64,000 nt of DNA, taken from NCBI RefSeq assembly GCF_000092845.1, contig NC_014150.1, positions 1,636,919-1,700,918 of the forward strand, written 5' to 3'. The DNA is from Brachyspira murdochii DSM 12563 (lineage in GTDB: Bacteria; Spirochaetota; Brachyspiria; Brachyspirales; Brachyspiraceae). Both the position numbers and the translations under genes were made by a program. How positions within the stretch are numbered: the first letter of the stretch is position 1; each line of letters begins with the position of its first letter. This document shows, piece by piece, positions 25,692 to 35,076 of this stretch. The notes beneath the pieces are model-generated. The model searched no databases, had not been told where the DNA came from, and saw nothing but the letters and a program-made list of their open reading frames with translations.

Positions 25692-26228
25692 ATGAGAATT
25701 ATTGTTGAAGGTGATTCAGATAAAAAATTTTTAGAATGCTATTTAAAATATTTAAATATTACGAATTATACTAAAATAGTAGCAATAGGCGGAAAGAATA
25801 ATATTATAAATCATATTGAATTAAAAAAAGAAGATTTTATAATAATATTCGATGCTGATGATGATTATAATAAATCAAAAATTAATATAGAAAATCAGCT
25901 TGATAAATTAAATATAAAAAATGATAAAATATTTCTATTTCCAAACAACAAAGACAATGGCGATTTGGAAACATTAATTGAAAAAATAGCAATACATAAA
26001 GAAGTGATTCATTGTTATGATAATTATACAATCTGTATAGATTCTTTAATTAATAAAATACCAAATTTAAAACATCAGGCTAAAAAATCAAAAGTATTTG
26101 CATATATGAGCGGATTTGGTTTTAAAAATAATATTAAAGCAGAAGAGTTTGATTTAACTCCTTATGCTGATTTTGATAATATTTATTTGAATGATTTAAA
26201 AGAATTTTTACTAAATATTTTTAAATGA
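25692..26228 (+). CDS. TOPRIM-domain protein (DUF3226-like), probable effector of the ATPase
   Basis: A 178-residue protein with a TOPRIM core: the glutamate in I-I-V-E6-G-D-S-D and the D-x-D in I-F-D54-A-D56-D-D. G-D-L-E-T-L-I-E-K-I-A near residue 95 matches the family's second conserved block. The GAGGG ribosome-binding site lies inside the end of the ATPase gene, so the two are translationally linked. TOPRIM domains in OLD/GajA/AriB-type systems act as nucleases; whether this one cuts DNA, RNA or tRNA is unknown. Confidence 0.75.
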   Translation: MRIIVEGDSDKKFLECYLKYLNITNYTKIVAIGGKNNIINHIELKKEDFIIIFDADDDYNKSKINIENQLDKLNIKNDKIFLFPNNKDNGDLETLIEKIAIHKEVIHCYDNYTICIDSLINKIPNLKHQAKKSKVFAYMSGFGFKNNIKAEEFDLTPYADFDNIYLNDLKEFLLNIFK

Positions 26229-26276
26229 ATAATAATTAAAATTTATTTAAATCATAAAATAATAAACTAAAAAATA

Positions 26277-28448
26277 ATGGAAAATAACTTGAATATAAAA
26301 ACTCAAAACAAAAAAATAGAATTACTCGCACCTGTTGGAGATGAAAGAGCTTTGAAGGCTGCTGTTAATGCTGGGGCTGATGCGGTGTATTTTGGTACTA
26401 AAAGTTTTAATGCCAGAGTTGGTGCTGCTGAAAACTTTGGTGAAAAGGCACTTGAAGAGAATATAAGATTTGCTAAATTAAGAGATGTTAATGTTTATAT
26501 AACTGTTAATACTTTAGTTTATAATGATGAAATTGATAAAGTGCTTCCTCTTATAAAAAGTGTTTATAATATGGGAGCTGATGCTATTATAGTGCAGGAC
26601 TTGGGTATTATTGATATAGTAAGAAATAATTTAAATATTGCTATGCATGCAAGTACGCAGATGTCTTGTAATAATTTAGACAGCGTAAAACTTTTAAAAA
26701 GTATTGGACTTGATAGAGTAGTTTTAGCCCGTGAAATGAGTTTGGATAATATAAAATATATTAGAGACAATACTGATATAGAGCTTGAAACTTTTGTGCA
26801 TGGGGCTTTATGTGTAAGTTTTTCAGGTCAATGTGCTTATTCATATTTGCATGGAGGAAGAAGTGCCAATAGAGGAGCATGTGCTCAGCCTTGCAGAATG
26901 GAATACACAGGAGGTAAAACTAATTATCCTTTAAGCACAAAAGATTTGATGACTATTGATATAATTCCTAATTTACTTGAAAGCGGAATAACATCTTTTA
27001 AAATAGAAGGACGTGCTAAAAGAAGCGAATATGCCGCAATTACAACTTCTATATATAGGCATGCTATTGATTTGGCTTTGGAAAATAAGGATATACCAAT
27101 TGAAAAGTATAGAGAAAGTCTGATGAAGATTTTTAATAGGGGAGGTTTTTCTCAAGGGTATTATTATAATTCAAAGGATATTTTTGAAAATTATAAACCT
27201 AGCCATGATGGTGAATATATAGGAGAGGTTACAGCATACAAGAAAAATAAAATATATATACATGCGGATAAAGAATTAAATGTTTATGACGGGCTTTCGT
27301 TCGGAGAGAGCGGAACAGTTGGAATGCAGATTTCTGATTTGTATAAAGATAATGAGAGGGTAAAAAGAGCTAAAGGAAATTTGAGTTTTTCTGCTGTTAT
27401 AAAAAATGTCAATGTAGGCGATAAAGTTTATAGGACTACAGACAAACTGCAGATTGATGAGGCAAACAAAATAATTGAAAATGATAGTTTTAAACATATT
27501 CTTGATTTGAAATGCATAATCGGTTTTAATAATGACAAAATAAAATTGGAAGTTCATAGCAAATACAATGATAGATTAAACAATATAGAATACATAAGCG
27601 ATTATATTATTCAAGATGCCAAAACAAAATCAACTACTAAAGAAGATATTTTTAATTCTCTTTCAAAGACTGGTGGTACAGTATTTGAATTTGAAGATAT
27701 TATTATAGAAGAGAATTTTAAAAATCCTTTTATACCTGTAAAAGTTTTAAATGAAGCTAGGAGAGGATTAATAGAAAAATTGGAAAATATCTTGATTAAG
27801 CCTAAAGAAATACATTATGATAAAAATATTTTTAATAATATTAATTATCCTAATACTGATATAAAAGTTTTGATTGTAAACAGCGAAGAGAAATTAAAAT
27901 TATATTCTGATATTCATTATGATAAAAGAATATTATTTCCAAGTGTTTATGATGAAAATATAATAACGCTTTTTGAAAATAAAAAAATAGATGGTATAAT
28001 ACTTCCTCATGTAACATTTGACAAGGATATTGAAGTTATAAAAAGCATAGTAGAAAAAACATACGGCATGATAGTAATATGCAATAATTTGGGGCATATT
28101 GAGGCATTAAAAGGAAAAGCTCTATTATGGTCTGGAATAGGACTTAATGCCATTAATAATTATAGCGTAAACTTTTTATATAAGTTAGGAGTAAATACTG
28201 TAATATCTGCCATTGAAGCGGGTAAAAAATTAAAAAACACTATAAGCATAAAAGAAGGTTTTATACCTGCTATGAACTTTGCCTTCTGTCCAAAAAGCAT
28301 GTCGGTTGGCTGCTCTAAATGCAAAGAAGAGGATATTATTGACCACAAAGGAAATACTGTAATATTTGACTGCGTGAAGATGTATAATAAAACTAGCTTT
28401 ATATTAGAAAATATAAAAAATAAAAACGGTAATATTTATTGTTATTAG
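26277..28448 (+). CDS. Peptidase U32 family protein (RlhA/YhbU-like RNA hydroxylation enzyme)
   Basis: A 723-residue protein. Residues 13-270 are the U32 barrel (L-A-P-V-G-D-E-R-A-L-K-A-A-V-N-A-G-A-D-A-V-Y-F-G at the start) with the signature around E-x-F-V-H-G-A-L-C-V-S-F-S-G-Q-C and the cysteines C-A-Q-P-C-R near residue 200. Long C-terminal collagenase-like (DUF3656) and further domains follow, ending with a C-x6-C-x2-C cluster near residue 670. The length and extra domains point to the RlhA branch (23S rRNA C2501 hydroxylation with prephenate and Fe-S) rather than the short TrhP branch. No clear ribosome-binding site is seen. Confidence 0.85.
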   Translation: MENNLNIKTQNKKIELLAPVGDERALKAAVNAGADAVYFGTKSFNARVGAAENFGEKALEENIRFAKLRDVNVYITVNTLVYNDEIDKVLPLIKSVYNMGADAIIVQDLGIIDIVRNNLNIAMHASTQMSCNNLDSVKLLKSIGLDRVVLAREMSLDNIKYIRDNTDIELETFVHGALCVSFSGQCAYSYLHGGRSANRGACAQPCRMEYTGGKTNYPLSTKDLMTIDIIPNLLESGITSFKIEGRAKRSEYAAITTSIYRHAIDLALENKDIPIEKYRESLMKIFNRGGFSQGYYYNSKDIFENYKPSHDGEYIGEVTAYKKNKIYIHADKELNVYDGLSFGESGTVGMQISDLYKDNERVKRAKGNLSFSAVIKNVNVGDKVYRTTDKLQIDEANKIIENDSFKHILDLKCIIGFNNDKIKLEVHSKYNDRLNNIEYISDYIIQDAKTKSTTKEDIFNSLSKTGGTVFEFEDIIIEENFKNPFIPVKVLNEARRGLIEKLENILIKPKEIHYDKNIFNNINYPNTDIKVLIVNSEEKLKLYSDIHYDKRILFPSVYDENIITLFENKKIDGIILPHVTFDKDIEVIKSIVEKTYGMIVICNNLGHIEALKGKALLWSGIGLNAINNYSVNFLYKLGVNTVISAIEAGKKLKNTISIKEGFIPAMNFAFCPKSMSVGCSKCKEEDIIDHKGNTVIFDCVKMYNKTSFILENIKNKNGNIYCY

Positions 28449-28468
28449 ATAAAGTTTCAATCTATTTA

Positions 28469-29160
28469 TTATAGTTTTCCTATTTTCTCTATACTTAAGC
28501 CTGTATATTTTGAAATGCTGCTCAAATCTACTTTATCATTTTTCATATTTTTAGCTAATGAAATTTTTTATTTTTCTATACCTTCTTTAACACCTTCTTC
28601 TATTACTAATCTCCTCTCTTCTTCAAGCATTATTTGATTACCATATAAATAAGCCTCTCTTTTATTGTACTCATTCATCATAAGTCTATCTTTAATAAAA
28701 TTATTATATCTTTTTTGTACTTCTTCCATTATAGGTTTTTCTTTTACTAATTCTGACATAATTTCCTCCTTGCTGTCTTTCTCTTTCATAGTAAAAAATT
28801 TAAGCCAACAGTTTAAATTATATTCCAATAAATTATATTTAAATTTTTTAAGTTCAATTATATGAATTTGTAAATGATCTGTTATAAGTTTTTTATTATT
28901 TATTTTATAAATCATATAACATGAATGTATATTATTAGTATCGTCTAAATTAAAATCTAATAAATTTATACTTATAACTGGTGTTAAAGCATCATATTTT
29001 TCTCCATGCTTTAAGAGTTTACTATAATTTTATTCCAATAATATAATATTCTTTCTGGAAATCTTGAATTACCTTGAAACTGTATTTCTATTATAACAAC
29101 AGTACCATTTTGTGTAATACATTTCATCTCTATATGTCCACCTTCGGTGCTATTGTTTCT
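28469..29160 (-). pseudogene. Broken Rpn-family (PD-(D/E)XK) nuclease gene
   Basis: This region is clearly homologous to the intact gene at 57705-58613 but lacks its first 70 or so codons. Internal damage is visible: a frameshift near 29020 (the W-S-V-N-Y-S-K-L-L region becomes out of frame) and an in-frame TAA at about 28568 after G-I-E-K. The final codons (K-N-M-K-N...T-G-L-S-I-E-K-I-G-K-L) still match. A 115-codon open remnant spans 28568-28915. The family has many near-identical copies in spirochaetes and is linked to recombination. Confidence 0.85.
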
Positions 29161-29172
29161 TTATTTAAATTT

Positions 29173-30747
29173 TTATTCTAAAAAAGAGCAGTCCTTGCTG
29201 AATTTATGCATATCAGAGTAATAGAAAGGCATTTTATCTATTCTATAAATACCCCAAGTTTTTATGCCAAATTCCAAATGATAATAAACTTCTTTTGTTT
29301 CTTTATTTACTTCCATTATTTGACAATTATTCCCAAAGTCAAGAAGCATATTTCCATTGCTTAAAAAATCTATATCTGATATATAGTGAGAATATAATTT
29401 ATTTTCGGTTTTATATTCATAAATTTTTTCAGCTTTCCAATTTCCATGTGAACCAGTAATTTTATATTCAACATATCTTGAGCCATTAGGATTAATATCT
29501 TCATCGCCCTGATTATCAAACATGCCTATTACATTAGTAGATATCAGAAATAAAGCATGCTGGCTTTTAGGTCCGTCTGTATTTCCATCGCCTAAAACTT
29601 TATAAGGATCAAATGATTTTAATTCTTTTAAGTATCTTCCATATGGATTATATGCTTCCATAGTATCTAATGTATCATCAGCCATATACCAAATAAGTTC
29701 CCATTCACTGTAATCAATTGCCATAACCGCCAAACTTCTTACAGATAAATAAAGTATATCATTAGCCTCATCATAAACTAAAGAATTACAATGTGCCCAG
29801 TCCATAGGAAAATCTCTTTTTCTTCCTATACTGTAGTATTTATTATCTTCATCAAATATTAACTTTTTCAAATACTCTTTTTCTCTCTCATCTCCATTTT
29901 TGTTAACTATCTTTTTTATCAAATCTCCTACATATAAGTCTCTTATTAAGTCTCCGTTATTATCAACTTCGCAAATCCTGTCTTCAACGCCCCAATCAGA
30001 ATTGGCAAGCATTATATAATTACTATCAGATTTTTTTCTTATAGTGTCATGATGAACTCCTATATCGAGTTTTGTAATGTCTAATTTGGCATTTCCAAGC
30101 AAGCCGCTTACTCCCATAGTATCATAAATAACTATATCATTATCTTCATCAATAACCTTTGCTATTTCATTAGTAAGATAGAAGTTGGAATAATTAACAT
30201 ATCGTAAATTACCGTTTCTGCTTACCCCCATTAGGAAAAGCCCTTTCCAGCTTCTGTTTATAACAGGGCTTGCAAAATATATCTCTTCATTATTGTCTTT
30301 TAAATTGCTTATTGAATTTTTATCATTAATACTATTAAAATATATATTTTCTTCAGGAATTAAATTTTTTATAACTCTGTTAGTAGCTGGTATATATATA
30401 CCGTCAATATAAAGTTTGTCTATTATTATATTAGTAGCTATTCTATTAGTGCCGTTAATAATATAAATAGTATTTGTATTTTCAGAGTACATGCCATGTA
30501 TAGCAAAATTAGATCCGTAATTTTTAGGGTAAGTAAATATTATATCATTATCGCCGAGCATTCCTTTTGTTATCACTGTAACGGGGTAATTATTATTCGT
30601 TTCTGTTTTGTATACTAATGATAATGGTGTTTGTCCAGTAGGGTTTAGTATAATCTTTCCGATTTTATCATCAGGAAGCGGATTTTCATTTCTAGAACAT
30701 GAAAATATTAAAATCAAAATAAAAATATTAAATAAAAATTTTGTCAT
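29173..30747 (-). CDS. Arylsulfate sulfotransferase (ASST) family lipoprotein
   Basis: A 524-residue protein. A short leader ends with the lipobox I-F-S-C, giving a lipid anchor. The N-terminal block N-P-T-G-Q-T-P-L-S-L-V-Y-K-T (residues 35-48) is typical of the ASST N-terminal domain, followed by a six-bladed propeller. Candidate catalytic residues are the histidines in H-H-D-T-I, W-A-H-C-N-S-L and S-Q-H-A-L-F. ASST enzymes transfer sulfate between phenolic compounds without PAPS, in the periplasm. No DsbL/DsbI-type partner genes are adjacent. The 387-base stretch 30748-31134 upstream of the next gene contains only AT-rich DNA and the promoter below. Confidence 0.85.
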   Translation of the reverse strand: MTKFLFNIFILILIFSCSRNENPLPDDKIGKIILNPTGQTPLSLVYKTETNNNYPVTVITKGMLGDNDIIFTYPKNYGSNFAIHGMYSENTNTIYIINGTNRIATNIIIDKLYIDGIYIPATNRVIKNLIPEENIYFNSINDKNSISNLKDNNEEIYFASPVINRSWKGLFLMGVSRNGNLRYVNYSNFYLTNEIAKVIDEDNDIVIYDTMGVSGLLGNAKLDITKLDIGVHHDTIRKKSDSNYIMLANSDWGVEDRICEVDNNGDLIRDLYVGDLIKKIVNKNGDEREKEYLKKLIFDEDNKYYSIGRKRDFPMDWAHCNSLVYDEANDILYLSVRSLAVMAIDYSEWELIWYMADDTLDTMEAYNPYGRYLKELKSFDPYKVLGDGNTDGPKSQHALFLISTNVIGMFDNQGDEDINPNGSRYVEYKITGSHGNWKAEKIYEYKTENKLYSHYISDIDFLSNGNMLLDFGNNCQIMEVNKETKEVYYHLEFGIKTWGIYRIDKMPFYYSDMHKFSKDCSFLE

Positions 30748-31073
30748 ATAATGAAATAACCTATTAATTATATAAATAATTAGTTATTTTAAATAATAAT
30801 TTCTTTTTATGCAACAAATTATGCATCAAAAAAATTAATAATATTAGCTTTATCTTTGTTATTTTAGAATAAAAAAGTATTACTCTTCATTAAGAATATG
30901 AAAAATATAAATAATTAATAGTATCATAGTAAAAAATATAATTAATATAATGTTTTTTGATATTTTTAATATATTAAAATATATGTAATAATATTATTAT
31001 ATAATACCTTTTGTATAAAATAATTTAATTTCAAAAAATACAAATATATTTTATGTTTTAAAATATTTAATAG

Positions 31074-31102
31074 TTGACTTTTTATGTATATTTTTGTATT
31101 AT
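31074..31102 (+). promoter_or_regulatory. Promoter of the ankyrin gene
   Basis: TTGACT (31074-31079), a 17-base spacer and TATTAT (31097-31102), 33 bases before the ATG. AAGGAG follows, ahead of the start codon. Confidence 0.65.
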
Positions 31103-31134
31103 AAAGCATGTAAATATATTGTTAAGGAGAGCCT

Positions 31135-32211
31135 ATGAAAATTACTAAAATATTAATAATCATAATATTTTCATTAGCTTTATTTAATTCATTAGCATTC
31201 ACTCAATATAATGAAAAAGAGTTAATAGAGGCTTGTAAAAATGGAGATTTAGAAACCGCAAAAAAATTAATAAGAACAGGAACTGATGTTAATACTAAAG
31301 ATGGTGAAAAAGTAAGTGCATTAATGTATGCTGTTAAAAGCGGGAATTTAGACTTAATAAAAGAATTAGTAAGATTTGGTGCTGATATAGGTTATTATTA
31401 TGGTTCTTATAATGACAGAGGTAAAAGTGTTAATATTGATATTGCATTCTTTGCTATTGAAAACGGCAATAATGATATTATTGAATATTTATTAAGTAAG
31501 GGAGATAATCCTAATGATTTTTTATTTTTTGCTATATACAAAAATTATATAAATAGAGTGAAAGAATTTATAAAAAAAGGAGCTGATGCTGATTATTATC
31601 TTCCTTATGCATCTGAAAGAGGTAATGTTCTTATAATGCCGGAACTTATAAAAGCAGGTGCTGATGATTTTAACAATTTTTTAAGAAGGGCAATATTTGA
31701 ATATATTTATCAGGACATTGATAATAGTGAAGCCATAATTGAATTGATAAAAAGAAATGCTGACATTAAGTGTAGATATATCAGAAACAGACAACTACTC
31801 AGGATATGTTCAAGTACCAATATTCTTTTACGCTATACAAACAAAAAATTATAATATCGTTAAGGCTTTTTTAGATAAAGGGGTAAAACTTGAAGGTACA
31901 AATTCGGATAATCAAACTGTAATAATGGCTGCAATAATAACTAATAATGCTGATATAGTAAGAGAGATATTAAAAAAGATAAAAGTTTATTGGAAGAAAA
32001 AATTGAAGATGAGACACTATTAACTTGGGCTATAAAGAATAATAAAGGTTTTCGTTATAATTATAGTGTAGATGTAAAAGTTATTGATGCTCTCTTAGAA
32101 GCAGGGGCTGATTATGAAGCAAAAAATTCTGATGGTAAAAATGCTTTAATGGTGGCAGCTTCTATGGGCAGAGAAGATATTATTGAATTGTTGGAAAAAT
32201 ACGGGGCTTAA
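31135..32211 (+). pseudogene. Exported ankyrin-repeat protein gene with two frameshifts
   Basis: Three overlapping ORFs in frames 1, 2 and 1 together read as one signal-peptide ankyrin protein of about 358 residues. The first frame (31135-31854) runs through L-I-K-R-N-A-D-I-K, then continues sensibly only in the +1 frame (V-D-I-S-E-T-D-N-Y-S-G-Y) from about 31770. Near 31970, in a run of six A, it returns to the original frame (D-K-S-L-L-E-E-K-I-E-D-E). The end has classical ankyrin motifs (N-S-D-G-K-N-A-L-M-V-A-A). The two shifts cancel. Sequencing error at the A-run is possible. Confidence 0.8.
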
Positions 32212-32241
32212 AATTATAAAATATATTTTAGGAGATTAAAT

Positions 32242-33021
32242 ATGTTATGCAAAAAATGTTTAAAAGAAATTAAAGATGATTCTATATTTTGCAGTTATTG
32301 CGGAGTAAAATTGGAAGATATAGAAAATATGTCAGATGTAAAAAGTTCTATTAATGAAGAGTCTACTATTAACAAAGAAGCTAATAGTAATAAAGAGTCT
32401 ACTATTAACAAAGAAGCTAATAGTAATGAAAAGTCTAATATTAACGAACAAGATAATAGTAATAATAGTTTTTATATTCCAATATCTGGTATAAAATCAA
32501 AATTTGATCATGGTTATGAACATATGTTGTTTTCGGCATTTATATTACCTATTGTTATAATGTTACTAATGATGACAATGAATGTTAATTTTCCATTTAT
32601 AGCTATTGTTGTTCCGTTTATTTTTGTTATTTTAGCTATAAAAATGAATCCAAGAGGAGTTTATATAGATGTTAGAGAAGGACGTTTAGTAAAAAATCAT
32701 AATGCTAAATTTGGTTTTTTAAAAGATGTTTTATATTTAAAAGAAGTATTTTTTATAGAAGTAAAGAGTTTTCAAATAGATGCTATACCATTTCCAAAAG
32801 GTAATTTTTTTAATGCATTATTGGGAAGCGGTACTTTTTACAAATTCTCATTTTTTAATAAAGATGGATATAAAATATTATCTTTATGCGTTTCAAATAT
32901 AAATGAGAAAAATAAATTATTAGATGCTCTTTCAAAAACTTTGATTTCATTAAATAAAGCTGATATTAAAGTAGATATTATTGATTCTGTAAGCAGAGAT
33001 TTTGATGAATTAGCTAAATAA
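32242..33021 (+). CDS. Zinc-ribbon membrane protein with an internal repeat linker
   Basis: A 259-residue protein. It begins with a zinc ribbon (C3-x2-C6 and C17-x2-C20). Residues 40-75 are a low-complexity linker made of a 12-residue repeat (E-S-T-I-N-K-E-A-N-S-N-K) present about 2.6 times, encoded by a 36-bp tandem repeat at 32359-32467. Two adjacent hydrophobic helices (about 90-130) follow, then a 120-residue soluble domain that looks like a PH-like fold. AGGAG precedes the start. Function unknown. The repeat unit is a multiple of three, so copy changes would alter only linker length. Confidence 0.7.
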   Translation: MLCKKCLKEIKDDSIFCSYCGVKLEDIENMSDVKSSINEESTINKEANSNKESTINKEANSNEKSNINEQDNSNNSFYIPISGIKSKFDHGYEHMLFSAFILPIVIMLLMMTMNVNFPFIAIVVPFIFVILAIKMNPRGVYIDVREGRLVKNHNAKFGFLKDVLYLKEVFFIEVKSFQIDAIPFPKGNFFNALLGSGTFYKFSFFNKDGYKILSLCVSNINEKNKLLDALSKTLISLNKADIKVDIIDSVSRDFDELAK

Positions 33022-33169
33022 TTTATATAACTTTATATTATACTATAAATGCTATTAATTTGTAATTATTGCATTATACTCTCTTATAGTAAAACACTAT
33101 TGACAGGTACTTAGAGCGAACAATTTTTATTAGTGATAATAAGAAATAATAATTTTACAAGGAATATTT

Positions 33170-33503
33170 ATGAAAAAAATAATGATGATTTTTTTCATTT
33201 TATTTTTGATGATAGGATGCAGTAAAAAAAATAAAATAGAAACATATATAGACGATAAAAAAAACAGTGATATAATTTTCAGTTATGATGAAATGATTAT
33301 ATCAAAATCATCTCCTTCGTTAAGGTATAAAATTAAAACCTGTAGAGACTGATAAGGATATAAATTTACTGCCGTCAGATTTTGCAATAATTCCGAATTA
33401 TACATTAAACCTAAAAAAAGGTGAAGAAAAAATTATGGAAGTAGCAATAAATAAAAATGGTTTGAAAAAAATATACGATAAAGATTTAAAAAAATTAATT
33501 TAA
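33170..33503 (+). pseudogene. Small lipoprotein gene with a frameshift
   Basis: The first 50 codons give a lipoprotein start (M-K-K-I-M-M-I-F-F, lipobox M-I-G-C) and end prematurely at 33352. Reading on in the +1 frame from about 33330 gives a sensible continuation (K-L-K-P-V-E-T-D-K-D-I-N-L-L-P-S-D-F and so on) to a stop at 33501-33503, for a total of about 111 residues. A one-base insertion (or two-base loss) around the AAGGTATAAAATTAAAA stretch explains this. AAGGA precedes the start. Confidence 0.7.
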
Positions 33504-33696
33504 AATTAAAAATTAAATCTAATTTAAATACAGGAGAAAGCAGTAATAAAACTTCTATTATGTATTATTGCTCTTTTTGCTATGTTTTTAGTACCGCTTT
33601 TTTTGTTTGAATTATTATTTGAGTTAATATAGTTTCTAATTATTGCATTATGCTGTTTTTATAGTAAAATAGTTTCATTACTTAGGACTATTGATA

Positions 33697-34077
33697 ATGA
33701 AAAAAACATATAATAAAAATAAAGATTATATAGAAATACCTGATGAAGATTTGGAGATACTAGGAAAAGATGGTATATACAGAAAATACAGCACATATAA
33801 AAAAAATAATAGAAAAAGCAAATTAATATATTGGATTCCTTTTTTACTTGCTGTTATTTATACTATATCTCCTATAGATTTAGTTCCAGACAGGATACCT
33901 ATAGGAAAATTAGATGATATAATACTGCTTGCTATAACGCTTTATTACGGATTAAAAAAAGCTGACTTTTCAGACAATCCCATTATCAATGTAATAATAA
34001 GAAATATCATACTCTCTACAACTATCACAGTATTTGTTATGATGATTATCATATACTGTTTGGCAGTTTTTCTATAA
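33697..34077 (+). CDS. YkvA-family (DUF1232) membrane protein
   Basis: A 126-residue protein with the DUF1232 signature I-Y-T-I-S-P-I-D-L-V-P-D-R-I-P-I-G-K-L-D-D near residue 62, lying between two hydrophobic helices. A second transmembrane segment is at the C-terminus. AGGAC lies before the ATG at 33697; the in-frame TTG at 33691 is a less likely start. The family is widespread, with no established function. Confidence 0.8.
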   Translation: MKKTYNKNKDYIEIPDEDLEILGKDGIYRKYSTYKKNNRKSKLIYWIPFLLAVIYTISPIDLVPDRIPIGKLDDIILLAITLYYGLKKADFSDNPIINVIIRNIILSTTITVFVMMIIIYCLAVFL

Positions 34078-34105
34078 TCAAATTATTATAAACGGAGAAT
34101 TTTTT

Positions 34106-34513
34106 ATGAAAAGAATATCATCTGATAATATAACTAAATTAGAAGATAATGAAGTTTTTGTTTTTGGAAGCAATACTCAAGGGGCACATGGCGGCGGTGC
34201 GGCAAGATTCGCTATGAATTTTGGGGCAGTGTATGGTCAGGCATTTGGACTTCAGGGTAAGACATTTGCTATACCTACTGTGGATTATACTAAAAGCGGT
34301 AAAATGAAAGTATCAGAAATAAAAGAATATGTTGATAAGTTTTTGGACTTTACTTTAAATCATAAAGATAAAAAATTTCTTGTAACGGAAATAGGATGCG
34401 GTATAGCAGGATTTAAAGTAGAAGAGATGGCGGAGCTTTTCAGAGCATCTTTAGAGTATGATAATGTTTATCTTCCTAAAAGGTTTTATGATTATTTAAC
34501 TTCAAATAAATAA
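34106..34513 (+). CDS. A1S_2505-type hypothetical protein
   Basis: A 135-residue soluble protein with the strongly conserved pattern V-F-V-F-G-S-N-T-Q-G-A-H-G-G-G-A-A-R-F-A near residue 18, G-L-Q-G-K-T-F-A-I-P-T near 50, and E-I-G-C-G-I-A-G-F near 98. These glycine-rich loops recall macro-like nucleotide-binding folds. The family occurs in phages and accessory regions of many bacteria and is uncharacterised. GGAG precedes the start. It directly abuts a composite ACGCACG repeat. Confidence 0.75.
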   Translation: MKRISSDNITKLEDNEVFVFGSNTQGAHGGGAARFAMNFGAVYGQAFGLQGKTFAIPTVDYTKSGKMKVSEIKEYVDKFLDFTLNHKDKKFLVTEIGCGIAGFKVEEMAELFRASLEYDNVYLPKRFYDYLTSNK

Positions 34514-34562
34514 AAAAATTACAATGTTGCTAAAGTGATTTTAAAATTGATAATATTATTCA

Positions 34563-34995
34563 ACGCACGTTAAACTTAATTCTTATATATAATGAAATTA
34601 AAATTATTAATTAATTTGTATTTAAAAAATCCATTCTGCGTGCGTTTTGAAAAGTATTAAATTTAAATAACGCTTGGGCGGGAGTGCTTGAAAAAATATA
34701 TACTCATAGATTTAATCAAAGTCCATATAAAAAAACAAAGCTTTTAAATCTAAAAGGGCGGGGATTTAAATAAAGTTTAAAAATCTATTCTCACTCCCCA
34801 CCCTCCAAATTTTAAAATATTATCTTTTATTTATAAATCGTTTTTAGTACTTTACTTTTACTGTTATTCTGGCTGCCCACCCAAGTGCGTTTTTTATTTA
34901 TAATATTATATAACGCACGTTAAACTTAATTTTTATATATAATTAAATTAGAATTATTAATTAATCTATATTAAAAAAATACTCTCTGCGTGCGT
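34563..34995 (+). repeat. Composite ACGCACG repeat, forward: unit-L-R-unit, empty
   Basis: Units at 34563-34645 and 34913-34995, both 83 bp, start ACGCACG and end CGTGCGT in direct orientation. Between them, the left part ends AAAAGGGCGGGGATT and the right part begins CACTCCCCACCCTCC, an imperfect hairpin whose loop is the place occupied by a gene in the copy at 57480-58876. The right part carries GGCTGCCCACCCAAGTGCG just before the second unit. Nothing coding is seen in 34514-35076. Confidence 0.85.
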
Positions 34996-35076
34996 TTTGG
35001 AAAGTGTTAAATTTAGATGGAGCATTAGTAATATTTAACTTTAAATCCTAAATACTGTTATAATAAAATATAAAAA

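Noticed and set aside
33543-33632. Thirty-codon hydrophobic frame after AGGAGA (V-I-K-L-L-L-C-I-I-A)
   Set aside because: It would have to begin at GTA or ATA; there is no acceptable start codon, so it is at most a mutated membrane peptide.
34563-34995. ACGCACGTTAAAC unit ends as integron or IS ends
   Set aside because: No transposase or integrase gene is linked to the copies other than the Rpn-type gene, and I could not identify target-site duplications by eye; reported only as an undescribed repeat family.
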